Shown here piece after piece: positions 7,782 through 15,853 of a stretch of DNA of 48,601 nucleotides. Numbering within the stretch: position 1 is the first letter of the stretch; the number at the start of each line of letters is the position of its first letter. Source of the stretch: Clostridia bacterium. Its GTDB lineage: Bacteria > Bacillota > Clostridia > Oscillospirales > Acutalibacteraceae. The notes below the pieces were generated by a model. The model made no database searches. It worked only from the letters and a program-made list of their open reading frames with translations, and had not been told where the DNA came from. Position numbers and translations under genes: made by a program. Location: NCBI GenBank assembly GCA_017465825.1, contig JAFTVI010000011.1, forward strand, positions 1 through 48,601, given 5' to 3'.

Positions 7782-8960
7782 TTAAAATAAGTTTTCTAAA
7801 GATAAAAATGTCAAATTTTTATCTGATTTAAGATAATCAAAATCATCTTTTCCATAAATTGCAACCAGATTCTTAATGTACTGTTCTAAAGCGCTTTGAT
7901 TATGATAATAAATTGTAATGTTATCGGTCCTTTTAAATAAATCTTTTATGATATCTTGGTCTGTTATATCAAGAGAATGACCGATAATATTAAGATTGTC
8001 TATTGGTAATACATAATCTTTTATAGATTTAATAAATTCTTTATAAGAGTCATCAGTTCTAAAAATCATGCGTTGATAGTATTTTTTGAAATAAATGAAT
8101 GTAGTGTCCACTGTTCCCAATTTATCATAATCATCAGGATTGATACCTAAAACAATCTTGTTATCAACTGTTCCATGTATATGGTGAACATTTTTATTAG
8201 AATATAGTTTTTCATAAGTGTTGGTATAATTAAAAGTTATTACTGCCGATACATCTTCAAATGCGTTCTTTTTCCATTTATAATACGATTTCTGCATTGT
8301 ATTTAATGGTTTTTCAACAAAACATTCAAGATATACATCTAACATTTTCGAAAGTTCATTTAATGCTTCGTATAATGTTTCTGCTACTTTTTTACTGTTA
8401 ATCATATAATTTTTAGAACCAAACGGCTCTTCAAGAATATACTCTTTTTGTATGCTTGTTCTATGCGATGACCTGTTCTTGGATTTTTCTTCATAATGTA
8501 TTTCAATGAAAAAATTAAAACTTTTTAGTATATAAGAAATTTCTCTTGTAATTGTAATATCTAAATCATTTTTGTTAACTCTGTTCTCTTTTTTGATATA
8601 AAGTCTTATTGCATTTATAACTCGTGCTATTTCTTTTTCAAAATCAATCCATCCAACATCGTTATTTAATGATTTACTAAAATAATTAAACCAAATATTG
8701 CTGTTTGCTTTTTCTATAAGAAAAGATATCTTTTCTTTGTTAAGTTTTATGCTGTGATAAAAAGATTTGAAATGTTCATAACTAATTTTTATCTGCTTTT
8801 CTTTCGTTTGAAGTTCGGCTTGTTTAAATACATCATTAATTGTATTAAATTCAGTTTGTGAATTATCTTTTAAATAATTAACGGTATGTAAAAAACAGGC
8901 ATAAGATGTAGGTAAATTATGCCACAAATCAAAACCATTTCCTAAAAGTAATATATTCAT
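7782..8960 (-). CDS. AbiH-like abortive phage infection protein
   Basis: 392 aa. The start MNILLLGNGFDLWHNLPTSY is the signature glycine-rich opening of the AbiH family, and the later blocks ITFNYTNTYE and HHIHGTVDNKIVLGIN fit the family's conserved NYT and HxHG motifs. AbiH proteins are linked to abortive infection in lactococci; the mechanism is unknown. It is more AT-rich than the hsd genes, which suggests it was inserted into the operon separately. The start abuts the stop of a 44 aa gene (TAA then ATG) and hsdR follows after 14 bp, so it should be expressed with the restriction system. Confidence 0.85.
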   Translation of the reverse strand: MNILLLGNGFDLWHNLPTSYACFLHTVNYLKDNSQTEFNTINDVFKQAELQTKEKQIKISYEHFKSFYHSIKLNKEKISFLIEKANSNIWFNYFSKSLNNDVGWIDFEKEIARVINAIRLYIKKENRVNKNDLDITITREISYILKSFNFFIEIHYEEKSKNRSSHRTSIQKEYILEEPFGSKNYMINSKKVAETLYEALNELSKMLDVYLECFVEKPLNTMQKSYYKWKKNAFEDVSAVITFNYTNTYEKLYSNKNVHHIHGTVDNKIVLGINPDDYDKLGTVDTTFIYFKKYYQRMIFRTDDSYKEFIKSIKDYVLPIDNLNIIGHSLDITDQDIIKDLFKRTDNITIYYHNQSALEQYIKNLVAIYGKDDFDYLKSDKNLTFLSLENLF

Positions 8961-9095
8961 TTATTTCACCTGTTTTTTAATTTCGTCAATTAAAGATTTT
9001 AACAATTCTTTTTCATAATGACTTAAATTTGGGTTGTTATCAATCTCTAATTTTCTAAATGCTGCGAGAATTTCTACAAACTGTTTTTGCGTCAT
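8961..9095 (-). CDS. 44 aa helical protein coupled to abiH
   Basis: The short frame MTQKQFVEILAAFRKLEIDN (first 20 residues) ends in a lysine-rich helix and has a strong GGAGAG ribosome-binding site 9 bases upstream of the ATG at 9095. Its stop touches the abiH start, indicating translational coupling. It is entirely helical and amphipathic with no family recognised. It may be a partner of AbiH or just a leader peptide; neither is shown. Confidence 0.6.
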   Translation of the reverse strand: MTQKQFVEILAAFRKLEIDNNPNLSHYEKELLKSLIDEIKKQVK

Positions 9096-9201
9096 AATGA
9101 CATCTCTCCATTCCTCTTAAATTATACCAATACAGGCAATTTAGCACAATGTCATAAAGATGTCATTTCCGTGCCATTTTCGTGTATTTTTCGTGTAGGA
9201 T

Positions 9202-10317
9202 TCACCCAAAATATTCTTGCATCAGACTGTCGAATAATGTCTGTGCTTCGTCAAGTGCTTTCTGCACGGCAAATTTTGATTTATCAATTTGCTCAACGAA
9301 TGCTACAAACTGATTTTGAAGTTCTAATGGTGGCAAAGGCATAGCAAGTTTGCGAACAATTCCGAGATTAAGAATATCCATTGTTCCTCCGTGTGTATTT
9401 TCTGCTAATGCCTTCTTGAGAGAATCTGACTTGAAATAATGCTGAAAGTAATAGGGATTAACTCTCTTTTTATCAAATGTTATTTTCATTAGTCGTGGGT
9501 TAATTATTCCTGGCTCAAATTCTTCGGGCATAATAAGCAACTTTCCATATGTTCCGACCAAGCTGATTAACACATCTCCAGCCTGTACAGCACAATTTTC
9601 AAGCAATTTATATCTTTCTTCGTCAATGTAATAATCACCAAACATGTGGTCGCCACTAATCACTTGCTCCTGACCATAAATCTTGTATCCAGAACTAACA
9701 TAGTAATCTTTTTTTAATGCTGAGCCAAATGGACCTGCTTTTAAAGCATTTTTTTCATTGGCAACTACATCTTCTATAAGGGGCATATCCCACCCTTTTT
9801 GATTAATAACAGGGTCGCCAAACATCTCGACAAATCGGGCTTTAACTAAGTCGTCAAGCTGTTGGAGTTGCTGTTTGCGAGCAGAAATAATGTTTTCAGT
9901 TTTCTCTAAAACAGTTACAATTTCATTTTGTTTTTCAAATGATTCACAATTGAATTCTTCGTTCTTATAATCTCTAAAATATATATGTGGAATTGTTGCA
10001 CCTGAAAAATATTTTTCCAAATGCATGTGTTTGACAACATAGTATAAATACTTAGGGACTATGTTGTCTTTAGGCAACAGATACTGCATTGTACCAATTA
10101 CAGATGATTTTGCAGGAAGCAACATTGCTCTGCCGATACCTGCACCATCTTTTACAACAGCAACATATGGTTTGTCCTGATGATAAAAATCAACATTTCC
10201 AATATAACCTGACGCACCATAAATAGGAAATTCTCCGATTTGGTCTATAATATCCGATTGTTTTAAGTTTGATGAACCTCTTTCACAAACTTCTTCTAAC
10301 TTAACTCTCATATTCAT
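9202..10317 (-). CDS. hsdS: Type I restriction/modification specificity subunit
   Basis: 371 aa. HsdS determines the DNA sequence recognised by the type I complex through two target-recognition domains. TRD1 spans roughly residues 1-125, the central conserved helix about 126-165 (EKTENIISARKQQLQQLDDL), TRD2 about 175-330, and the distal conserved helix is at the C-terminus (LQNQFVAFVEQIDKSKFAV). It begins 38 bp after hsdM. It is full length and no second or silent hsdS fragment is visible, so recognition is probably fixed despite a tyrosine recombinase gene nearby. The recognition sequence cannot be read from the protein. Confidence 0.92.
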   Translation of the reverse strand: MNMRVKLEEVCERGSSNLKQSDIIDQIGEFPIYGASGYIGNVDFYHQDKPYVAVVKDGAGIGRAMLLPAKSSVIGTMQYLLPKDNIVPKYLYYVVKHMHLEKYFSGATIPHIYFRDYKNEEFNCESFEKQNEIVTVLEKTENIISARKQQLQQLDDLVKARFVEMFGDPVINQKGWDMPLIEDVVANEKNALKAGPFGSALKKDYYVSSGYKIYGQEQVISGDHMFGDYYIDEERYKLLENCAVQAGDVLISLVGTYGKLLIMPEEFEPGIINPRLMKITFDKKRVNPYYFQHYFKSDSLKKALAENTHGGTMDILNLGIVRKLAMPLPPLELQNQFVAFVEQIDKSKFAVQKALDEAQTLFDSLMQEYFG

Positions 10318-10355
10318 CCCTACAAATCCGAATTTGTTTTATTAAACTTAAAAAA

Positions 10356-11831
10356 TCAGTTCAGACCGAGCATTTTTTCAAGTTCATCCATCGCTGACCC
10401 GATTTCAATTTCAAGCTCACGGATATTTGCCATAATCTCGCTTGTGGGCGGATATTCCACGGCAACATACTCCGTCTTTTTATACTTATTGATTGAAAGG
10501 TCATAATCGTTTGCTATGATTTCATCTTTAGCCACAAAGAATGATTTTTCTGTTCTTGCTCTGTCCTTTTCTGCGTCAAGGTTGCCAAAACGGGCAATAA
10601 TATCGGGAATATCATTCTCGCTGACTGCTGTTCTCTTGTCGTCAAGGCTGTAGCCGTCTGCCTGCATATCATAAAACCAGACATTATCCGTACCGCCGTG
10701 ACCTGTCTTTGTGAAAATCAGAATTCCTGTTGAAACTCCCGCATAGGGCTTGAACACTCCCGAAGGCATTGAAATAACTGCTTCAAGACGGTTGTTTTCT
10801 ATAATCTCCTTACGGATTGCCTTGTGTGCGGTTGATGAACCAAAAAGAACACCGTCAGGAACGATACAGGCACATCTGCCGCCGACTTTAAGCATACGAA
10901 GAAACAGCGCAAGGAAAAGAAGCTCTGTCTTCTTTGTCTTACACACTTTGAGAATATCGGCAGATACTGTATCTGCATCAAGACTGCCCTTAAAGGGAGG
11001 ATTCGCAAGAATAATTGAATACTTGCCTGTGTCCGTATTCCGGTCTGAAAGGCTGTCACGGTAATCGATATTGGGATTATCAACACCGTGTGTCATCATA
11101 TTCATTGCACCGACACGGAGCATTGTTCTGTCCATATCATAACCGTAGAACATATGGTTATTGTAGTGGTCTTTCTTCTCACGGTTATAGAAAATTTCAT
11201 CGTGATATTTTTCTTTGAGATATTCACCGGCAGAAACAAGGAATCCCGATGTACCGCAAGCAGGGTCACAGATAGTGTCATCGGGCTTTGGGTCAAGAAG
11301 TTCAACCATCATTCTGATAATATGTCTGGGTGTTCTGAACTGACCGTTAACACCTGCTGTTGCAAGCTTTGAAAGCAGACTTTCGTAAACATCACCCTTG
11401 GTGTCGTTCTCAATTTCTTTAGCCATATCGATATAGAGATTGTCGAGTGCATCAACAATCTTTGAAAGCAACTGCGGAGTGGGGATTTTGAAAATCGCAT
11501 CTGCCATATATTTTGAATATGTGCTCTCTTTTCCGCCGTGAAGATTCTTTATAAATGGGAAAATCTCTGTCTGCATCAGCTCATACATTTTCTCCGCAGG
11601 CAAATCACGGAATACGGACCACTTATACTGGTCGTGACCTTCAAACATAGATGTATAGGGCAACTCGAGCATCATACTGCTCTTTGCTTTCTTTGCATCT
11701 GTTTCATCCAAATCGTGAATGAACATAAGATATGTCATCTGTTCAACAACATCAAGGGGATTTGTGATACCGCCTGTCCAGAACATTTCCCAAATCGCAT
11801 CGATTTTGTTTTTAAGTTCACCTGTTAACAT
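10356..11831 (-). CDS. hsdM: Type I restriction system DNA methyltransferase subunit
   Basis: 491 aa. HsdM transfers a methyl group from S-adenosylmethionine to adenine N6 in the target site. Visible are the N-terminal helical HsdM domain (~1-145), the SAM-binding motif DPACGTSGF (189-197) and the catalytic NPPF (277-280). The C-terminal helices end in ELEIEIGSAMDELEKMLGL. It is the first gene of the operon, behind a GGAGG ribosome-binding site and a promoter ~130 bp upstream. All motifs are intact. Confidence 0.95.
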   Translation of the reverse strand: MLTGELKNKIDAIWEMFWTGGITNPLDVVEQMTYLMFIHDLDETDAKKAKSSMMLELPYTSMFEGHDQYKWSVFRDLPAEKMYELMQTEIFPFIKNLHGGKESTYSKYMADAIFKIPTPQLLSKIVDALDNLYIDMAKEIENDTKGDVYESLLSKLATAGVNGQFRTPRHIIRMMVELLDPKPDDTICDPACGTSGFLVSAGEYLKEKYHDEIFYNREKKDHYNNHMFYGYDMDRTMLRVGAMNMMTHGVDNPNIDYRDSLSDRNTDTGKYSIILANPPFKGSLDADTVSADILKVCKTKKTELLFLALFLRMLKVGGRCACIVPDGVLFGSSTAHKAIRKEIIENNRLEAVISMPSGVFKPYAGVSTGILIFTKTGHGGTDNVWFYDMQADGYSLDDKRTAVSENDIPDIIARFGNLDAEKDRARTEKSFFVAKDEIIANDYDLSINKYKKTEYVAVEYPPTSEIMANIRELEIEIGSAMDELEKMLGLN

Positions 11832-11959
11832 AGTGCCGCCTCCGAGATATAATATTTCAACATAAGTCTATCAGAAGAAGTGTCCGATATAGTGTACCTT
11901 TTGTCATTTTCTCCGACAGAATCGTTCAATTTAACTTATAATTATACTTAATCTACTAT

Positions 11960-11988
11960 ATAATACCATAATATATAAGTAAATTCAA
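11960..11988 (-). promoter_or_regulatory. Probable sigma-A promoter of the hsd operon
   Basis: On the minus strand TTGAAT (11988-11983) is separated by 17 bp from TATTAT (11965-11960). This leaves a ~120-nt leader before hsdM. Confidence 0.5.
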
Positions 11989-12011
11989 TCGAGAAATGTG
12001 ACACAAAATCG

Positions 12012-12038
12012 AAAAAAAACTCCCGAAAAAATCGGGAG
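12012..12038 (-). terminator. Terminator of the tyrosine recombinase gene
   Basis: CTCCCGA (12020-12026) pairs with TCGGGAG (12032-12038); on the minus strand it is followed by eight T. It lies directly after the recombinase stop codon. Confidence 0.85.
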
Positions 12039-12045
12039 AAATTTG

Positions 12046-13017
12046 TTATTGCCAAAGATAATGGTCTGCCACAACGGAAGCGCGATTGTGTCCGAGATTC
12101 TGTGAACATTTAAGAAGGGCCAATCTATCATAACAGATGTGTTTTTTGTCATCTTTGCAATGATAAGCAGTCCGAACGTCTGTAAAGCCTTTTTTTACTG
12201 TGCCATCTGAATTGAAATATTGGCTGACTTCATTTTTATCGGTATATGTAGTGACAAGACGATTGTGATAGAGAATCATTCTTTCATTTTTATACTCATT
12301 TCTATGGCGGGCATATTTTTCATAGATGCTTTTTGCGTATTCGGCACGAAGGGCATGGATATCTATATCGGGGATTTTATCAAAAACTTTGTTTTGTTCA
12401 GCTTTTTGCATTTTATCAATAACGAAGGCAATATCTTCTTTACTGCCGATTATTTCTGAAAGTCTTTTTCTGCCGCCCTTGCCGTTCTTGACAAAAATAT
12501 AATATTTGCCGTCTTTAATTTGCAGGCAACCACCTCGAAGTTCGGTAATTTCTCTTCGGCGCAGTCCGGTGCATTTACAGAATCTGATAAAATCATCATT
12601 TTTACCTGATTTATATCTTCCGTCTCGTTCAACAGCGAGGCGGCTTCTTTTGATGTTTTTCCGTTCTCGGGGTGGTGTGGGAATAAATTCTTTTGTGCTA
12701 CAATGGAAAAGTTTCGCAAGAGCAGAAGCCTGAAGCTTGATTGTGTAAGCAGAATAGTTTTTATCGATATTGTATTGCAGATACTCATTGATATACTGTC
12801 TGCAATCTGTAAGATTTTTTGCTTTGTGTTGACTTTTGCAATAAACGGCAAAGGCAATGCATTGTTGCTGATAGGCATTGAAAGTACCGAATGAATATAT
12901 TTTCTCGGAAGTTTCTCCGGTTACCTTGTCAATATATTTGCTCTGACCGATAGCGAGCATACTGCGAAGTTCTTCATCAACCTGTTGCTTTAAGCTTTTC
13001 TTGTTTTTATGACCCAT
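12046..13017 (-). CDS. Tyrosine site-specific recombinase / integrase
   Basis: 323 aa from the ATG at 13017, chosen because GGGGTG lies 6 bases upstream; in-frame starts at 13023 and 13065 are less well placed. It has an N-terminal SAM-like core-binding domain (~40-110) and a C-terminal catalytic domain. Catalytic residues are visible: arginine in GLRRREI (~153-155), a beta-hairpin lysine region (VKNGKGGRK), HALR (H221, R224), LGHNR (H310) and the tyrosine nucleophile in DHYLW (Y320). It probably integrates or excises the element containing the restriction operon. A role in hsdS inversion cannot be excluded but no silent hsdS cassette is seen. Confidence 0.85.
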   Translation of the reverse strand: MGHKNKKSLKQQVDEELRSMLAIGQSKYIDKVTGETSEKIYSFGTFNAYQQQCIAFAVYCKSQHKAKNLTDCRQYINEYLQYNIDKNYSAYTIKLQASALAKLFHCSTKEFIPTPPRERKNIKRSRLAVERDGRYKSGKNDDFIRFCKCTGLRRREITELRGGCLQIKDGKYYIFVKNGKGGRKRLSEIIGSKEDIAFVIDKMQKAEQNKVFDKIPDIDIHALRAEYAKSIYEKYARHRNEYKNERMILYHNRLVTTYTDKNEVSQYFNSDGTVKKGFTDVRTAYHCKDDKKHICYDRLALLKCSQNLGHNRASVVADHYLWQ

Positions 13018-13174
13018 TTTCATCACCCCATATATAAAATGATATGTTAAAATAATCACCCACATTTATTGAAGAGTTATGGTTCTCTTATTTTATTTTG
13101 TTTTGTTGTTTTTTTTGCTCCTTTCAGTTCCATATCATCTTATAATCAATATAATTATGTATGGTTTCTTTCGC

Positions 13175-13262
13175 CAGCAAAGAAAAAATTCCCGCATAAA
13201 GCGGGATTCCGTATACAGTTTTTGCTGTTAGCCGTTTATTCGGAGTAAAATCCCCCGAATAA
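13175..13262 (-). ncRNA. Candidate structured RNA between the two recombinases
   Basis: Read on the minus strand there are consecutive hairpins. TTATTCGG/CCGAATAA (13236-13243 with 13255-13262) comes first. An outer stem of CAGCAAA (from 13175) with TTTGCTG (13223-13229) then encloses TCCCGC/GCGGGA (13190-13195 with 13201-13206), whose arm is followed by TTTTTTC like a terminator. No gene is apparent in 13018-13691. Identity unknown; it could be recombinase attachment-site structure. Confidence 0.3.
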
Positions 13263-13312
13263 CCGTCAACAAGGCTCAGTTGCACTTTTTATTATATATT
13301 AAAAACAACTCT

Positions 13313-13350
13313 AACCGACTGTTTCTGCTTCAGATTCAGTCGGTTTTTTT
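13313..13350 (+). terminator. Terminator-like hairpin
   Basis: AACCGACTG (13313-13321) pairs with CAGTCGGTT (13337-13345), followed by TTTTTTT on the plus strand. The upstream transcript is not identified. Confidence 0.6.
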
Positions 13351-13409
13351 GCTTTTGTATCGTTGGAACGATAGTTTTATGAAAAATTGAGTAATTTTAA
13401 TGATTTATT

Positions 13410-13439
13410 GCCGTCGGAAGTGAAATTCCGGCGGCTTTT
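13410..13439 (+). terminator. Second hairpin with short T-run
   Basis: GCCGTCGGAA (13410-13419) pairs with TTCCGGCGGC (13426-13435); the one difference is a U-G pair on the plus strand. TTTTG follows. Confidence 0.45.
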
Positions 13440-13691
13440 GTAATATATGCACAAGAAAATTGTTAAATGTTTGTGCAACATTTTTTCAAAAATTCTGTAG
13501 GGGAGAATTTTGTCCCTTTTTGAACTTTCATCATTAGTCCGACAAGAGCGAAAAAGTTCTGATTTTCAAAAAATCTGTTCTGAAAATTATCGAAGCTTCC
13601 CGGCAATCATAATTACTTTAAATTTGATGAATTGGATTTTTCGGAATTGAACATCGGATTTTGTTAAAACTAATTTTAACAGGAGGACTAC

Positions 13692-13823
13692 ATGATGTCT
13701 ACAAAAGAAATGAATCAGGTTGCTGAAAACATCTGGATTAAATACTTCTCCGAAGTGCTTGTAGAAAGCTCATTGCTCACTCAGGAAGAAGCAGACTTAA
13801 TCATATCAACCTGTGCGGCATAA
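13692..13823 (+). CDS. 43 aa protein upstream of the serine recombinase
   Basis: Short frame starting MMSTKEMNQVAENIWIKYFS and ending LLTQEEADLIISTCAA, with a perfect AGGAGG (13681-13686) upstream. The LLTQEEADLI tail resembles the SHOCT-type mini-domain found in many bacterial small proteins, by eye only. It precedes the recombinase gene by 88 bp and could be a recombination directionality or regulatory factor. Function unknown. Confidence 0.6.
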   Translation: MMSTKEMNQVAENIWIKYFSEVLVESSLLTQEEADLIISTCAA

Positions 13824-13911
13824 TTGCCGTTACATAAAGGAAATATTTATTCATTGCCACAACAAAAAAATATAAACTATAATAAATTAATATTATAAGG
13901 AGTTATTACAA

Positions 13912-15549
13912 ATGGATATTTTAAAAGTTCAGAATGATTTTACAAAAGGAATCACTATCAATCAGATGAATTGCAGAGTTGCATATTACTGCCGAGTTTC
14001 AACCGACAAAGATGTGCAGATTAACTCTCTCGAAAATCAGAAGCAGTATTTTGAAAATTTTATAAAAGAGAATGAAAACTGGAAGCTTGCAGGTTCGTAT
14101 ATCGACCAGGGAAAGTCAGGCACATCATTGAAGGTGCGTCCCGAATTCAACAGAATGATTGCAGATGCCAAACGGGGCAAGTTTGATTTGATTGTTACAA
14201 AAGAAGCTTCACGATGGGCAAGAAACATTGTCGATGCAATCAGCGTTGTCCGTGATTTGCTGCAATACGGTGTAGGTGTAATTTTTCAGAATGACGGAAT
14301 CTGCACTTTTGAAAAAGATTCTGAAATGTATCTGTCAATTATGAGTACCATGGCACAGAATGAATCAAGAAAGATTTCTTCACGAGTTTCTTGGGGACAT
14401 AAAATGGCAATCAAAAACAACCATGTTCTCGGAAAGGCACCCTTCGGATATGCCAACGATGACAGAAAACTGAAAATCAATCCTGCTGAAGCTGAAATTG
14501 TGAAAAAGCTTTACACAATGTACTCAACAGGCAACTACAGCCTTAAGGAGCTTGAAAGATATTTCTATGAGCAGGGCTACCGCAACAGAAACGGAAACAA
14601 GATTGCTCATAACACGTTGGGTAACATTATTATCAATCCTAAGAATATGGGCTACTATGTGGGCGGTAAGGTTATAATTGAAGATATGTTCACCAAGAAA
14701 CAGAGATTTCTTCCCGAAGAAGAATGGAAGATGGAATATGCACCTGAAATTGTACCTCCTATTGTTGATGAGAATACATGGCGAAAGGCTTTTGACATTT
14801 TTAAGGAGAGAAGTGAAGATGTCAAAGCAAACCGTAATATATGCAATAAGGACAATCTGCTGACAGGAAAGATGTACTGTGCACACTGCGGAGCACCTTA
14901 TTATAAAAGAGAGCGTGGCAGATGGGTATGTTCATATAAAAAGGAACACGGCAAGGATTCCTGCCCATCACTCACAATCTGTGAAGATGAAATCAGACCT
15001 ATATTGCTTGATGTGTTCCGACAGACATCATCCGCATCTGAAGTTGCTATCAGAAAAATGATGCAAGCCATTGAAAAAATGATGCAGGGTGATGAAACTG
15101 AAAAAGCAATAAGTGCATATCAGAATGAACTTGATAAACTCAATACGAGAAAATCAAATCTTCTTGATTTTGCTGCAGACGGTACAATCTCAAAGGCAGA
15201 CTTGAAAAACAAGATTGATGAACTGAATGAAAAAATCAGTGAAATTGAAGAATCAATCAGAGAAATTGAAGGCAGCCGCTTGACTAAAGCTGATTTGGCT
15301 GATAAACTTAATGATATAAGAAAGACATTGGTTCAGGCGGAAAAGGATGTAGATAACGGAATTATTACTCCTGACTTCGTTAAACATTATATTAACAGAA
15401 TCAATGTGTCAACCGAGGGCAACACAATCAACCTTGAAATTGAACTTTTTTCGGGAGTGAAGGTTGCTTCTGTAATAGAAAAGCTCAGATGTCGTTCGGG
15501 TACTATGAGCAAGAAAATGATCGAAGCTTACGAAAACGGTATGAAATAA
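13912..15549 (+). CDS. Large serine recombinase
   Basis: 545 aa. These enzymes integrate and excise mobile elements through a serine nucleophile. Visible in order: the resolvase catalytic domain with S30 in YYCRVSTD and RWARN (~104), a recombinase domain, a zinc ribbon (CAHCGAPYYKRERGRWVCS with a later cysteine in DSC, about 323-351), and a long coiled coil (about 375-450) that is typical of this class and controls directionality. GGAG before the ATG at 13912 fixes the start. It is preceded by a 43 aa gene and followed by a terminator. It is intact and probably the mobility enzyme of an element ending near here. Confidence 0.93.
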   Translation: MDILKVQNDFTKGITINQMNCRVAYYCRVSTDKDVQINSLENQKQYFENFIKENENWKLAGSYIDQGKSGTSLKVRPEFNRMIADAKRGKFDLIVTKEASRWARNIVDAISVVRDLLQYGVGVIFQNDGICTFEKDSEMYLSIMSTMAQNESRKISSRVSWGHKMAIKNNHVLGKAPFGYANDDRKLKINPAEAEIVKKLYTMYSTGNYSLKELERYFYEQGYRNRNGNKIAHNTLGNIIINPKNMGYYVGGKVIIEDMFTKKQRFLPEEEWKMEYAPEIVPPIVDENTWRKAFDIFKERSEDVKANRNICNKDNLLTGKMYCAHCGAPYYKRERGRWVCSYKKEHGKDSCPSLTICEDEIRPILLDVFRQTSSASEVAIRKMMQAIEKMMQGDETEKAISAYQNELDKLNTRKSNLLDFAADGTISKADLKNKIDELNEKISEIEESIREIEGSRLTKADLADKLNDIRKTLVQAEKDVDNGIITPDFVKHYINRINVSTEGNTINLEIELFSGVKVASVIEKLRCRSGTMSKKMIEAYENGMK

Positions 15550-15566
15550 ACCGTCCCGTCAGGGAG

Positions 15567-15600
15567 CGGGTGTGTCCTAAGGGATGCACCCGTAATTTTT
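15567..15600 (+). terminator. Terminator after the serine recombinase
   Basis: CGGGTG (15567-15572) and CACCCG (15587-15592) close a stem that also holds GTCC/GGGA; TAATTTTTATT follows. Confidence 0.7.
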
Positions 15601-15607
15601 ATTAATG

Positions 15608-15768
15608 GGGCACCTCTAAAAACTCAATGCACGAAATCCTGTGTGCTCTTTTTCCGTCATATAGCCCAAAAATACTCGTTAATACACAAAGTATTGCCTG
15701 CGTTTTTTGAACTATCTGACAAAAAAATTTCTACACAGCCTTTGCACCTTGAGTTTTTAGAGATGCCC
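15608..15768. mobile_element. 161-bp foldback MITE with 20-bp terminal inverted repeats
   Basis: GGGCACCTCTAAAAACTCAA (15608-15627) is inverted at 15749-15768 with one difference. The interior is also an imperfect palindrome over its whole length (for instance CTGTGT near 15639 against ACACAG near 15733). AATG occurs at both edges (15604-15607 and 15769-15772), consistent with a 4-bp target duplication. There is no coding capacity, so mobilisation would need a transposase elsewhere. It lies between the recombinase terminator and the MATE promoter. Confidence 0.8.
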
Positions 15769-15806
15769 AATGTACAATTATTTTTTTATACAAATTAAAA
15801 AAACTG

Positions 15807-15835
15807 ATGACAAATACAAAAAACAGGTATATAAT
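15807..15835 (+). promoter_or_regulatory. Promoter of the MATE gene
   Basis: ATGACA (15807-15812), 17-bp spacer, TATAAT (15830-15835). The predicted start leaves only about a dozen bases before the ATG at 15854. Confidence 0.65.
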
Positions 15836-15853
15836 TGTGTCGGGTGTTTAAGT

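Noticed and set aside
9202-13017. Phase-variable hsdS inversion driven by the tyrosine recombinase
   Set aside because: hsdS is full length and no second or inverted specificity fragment or inverted repeat pair was found.
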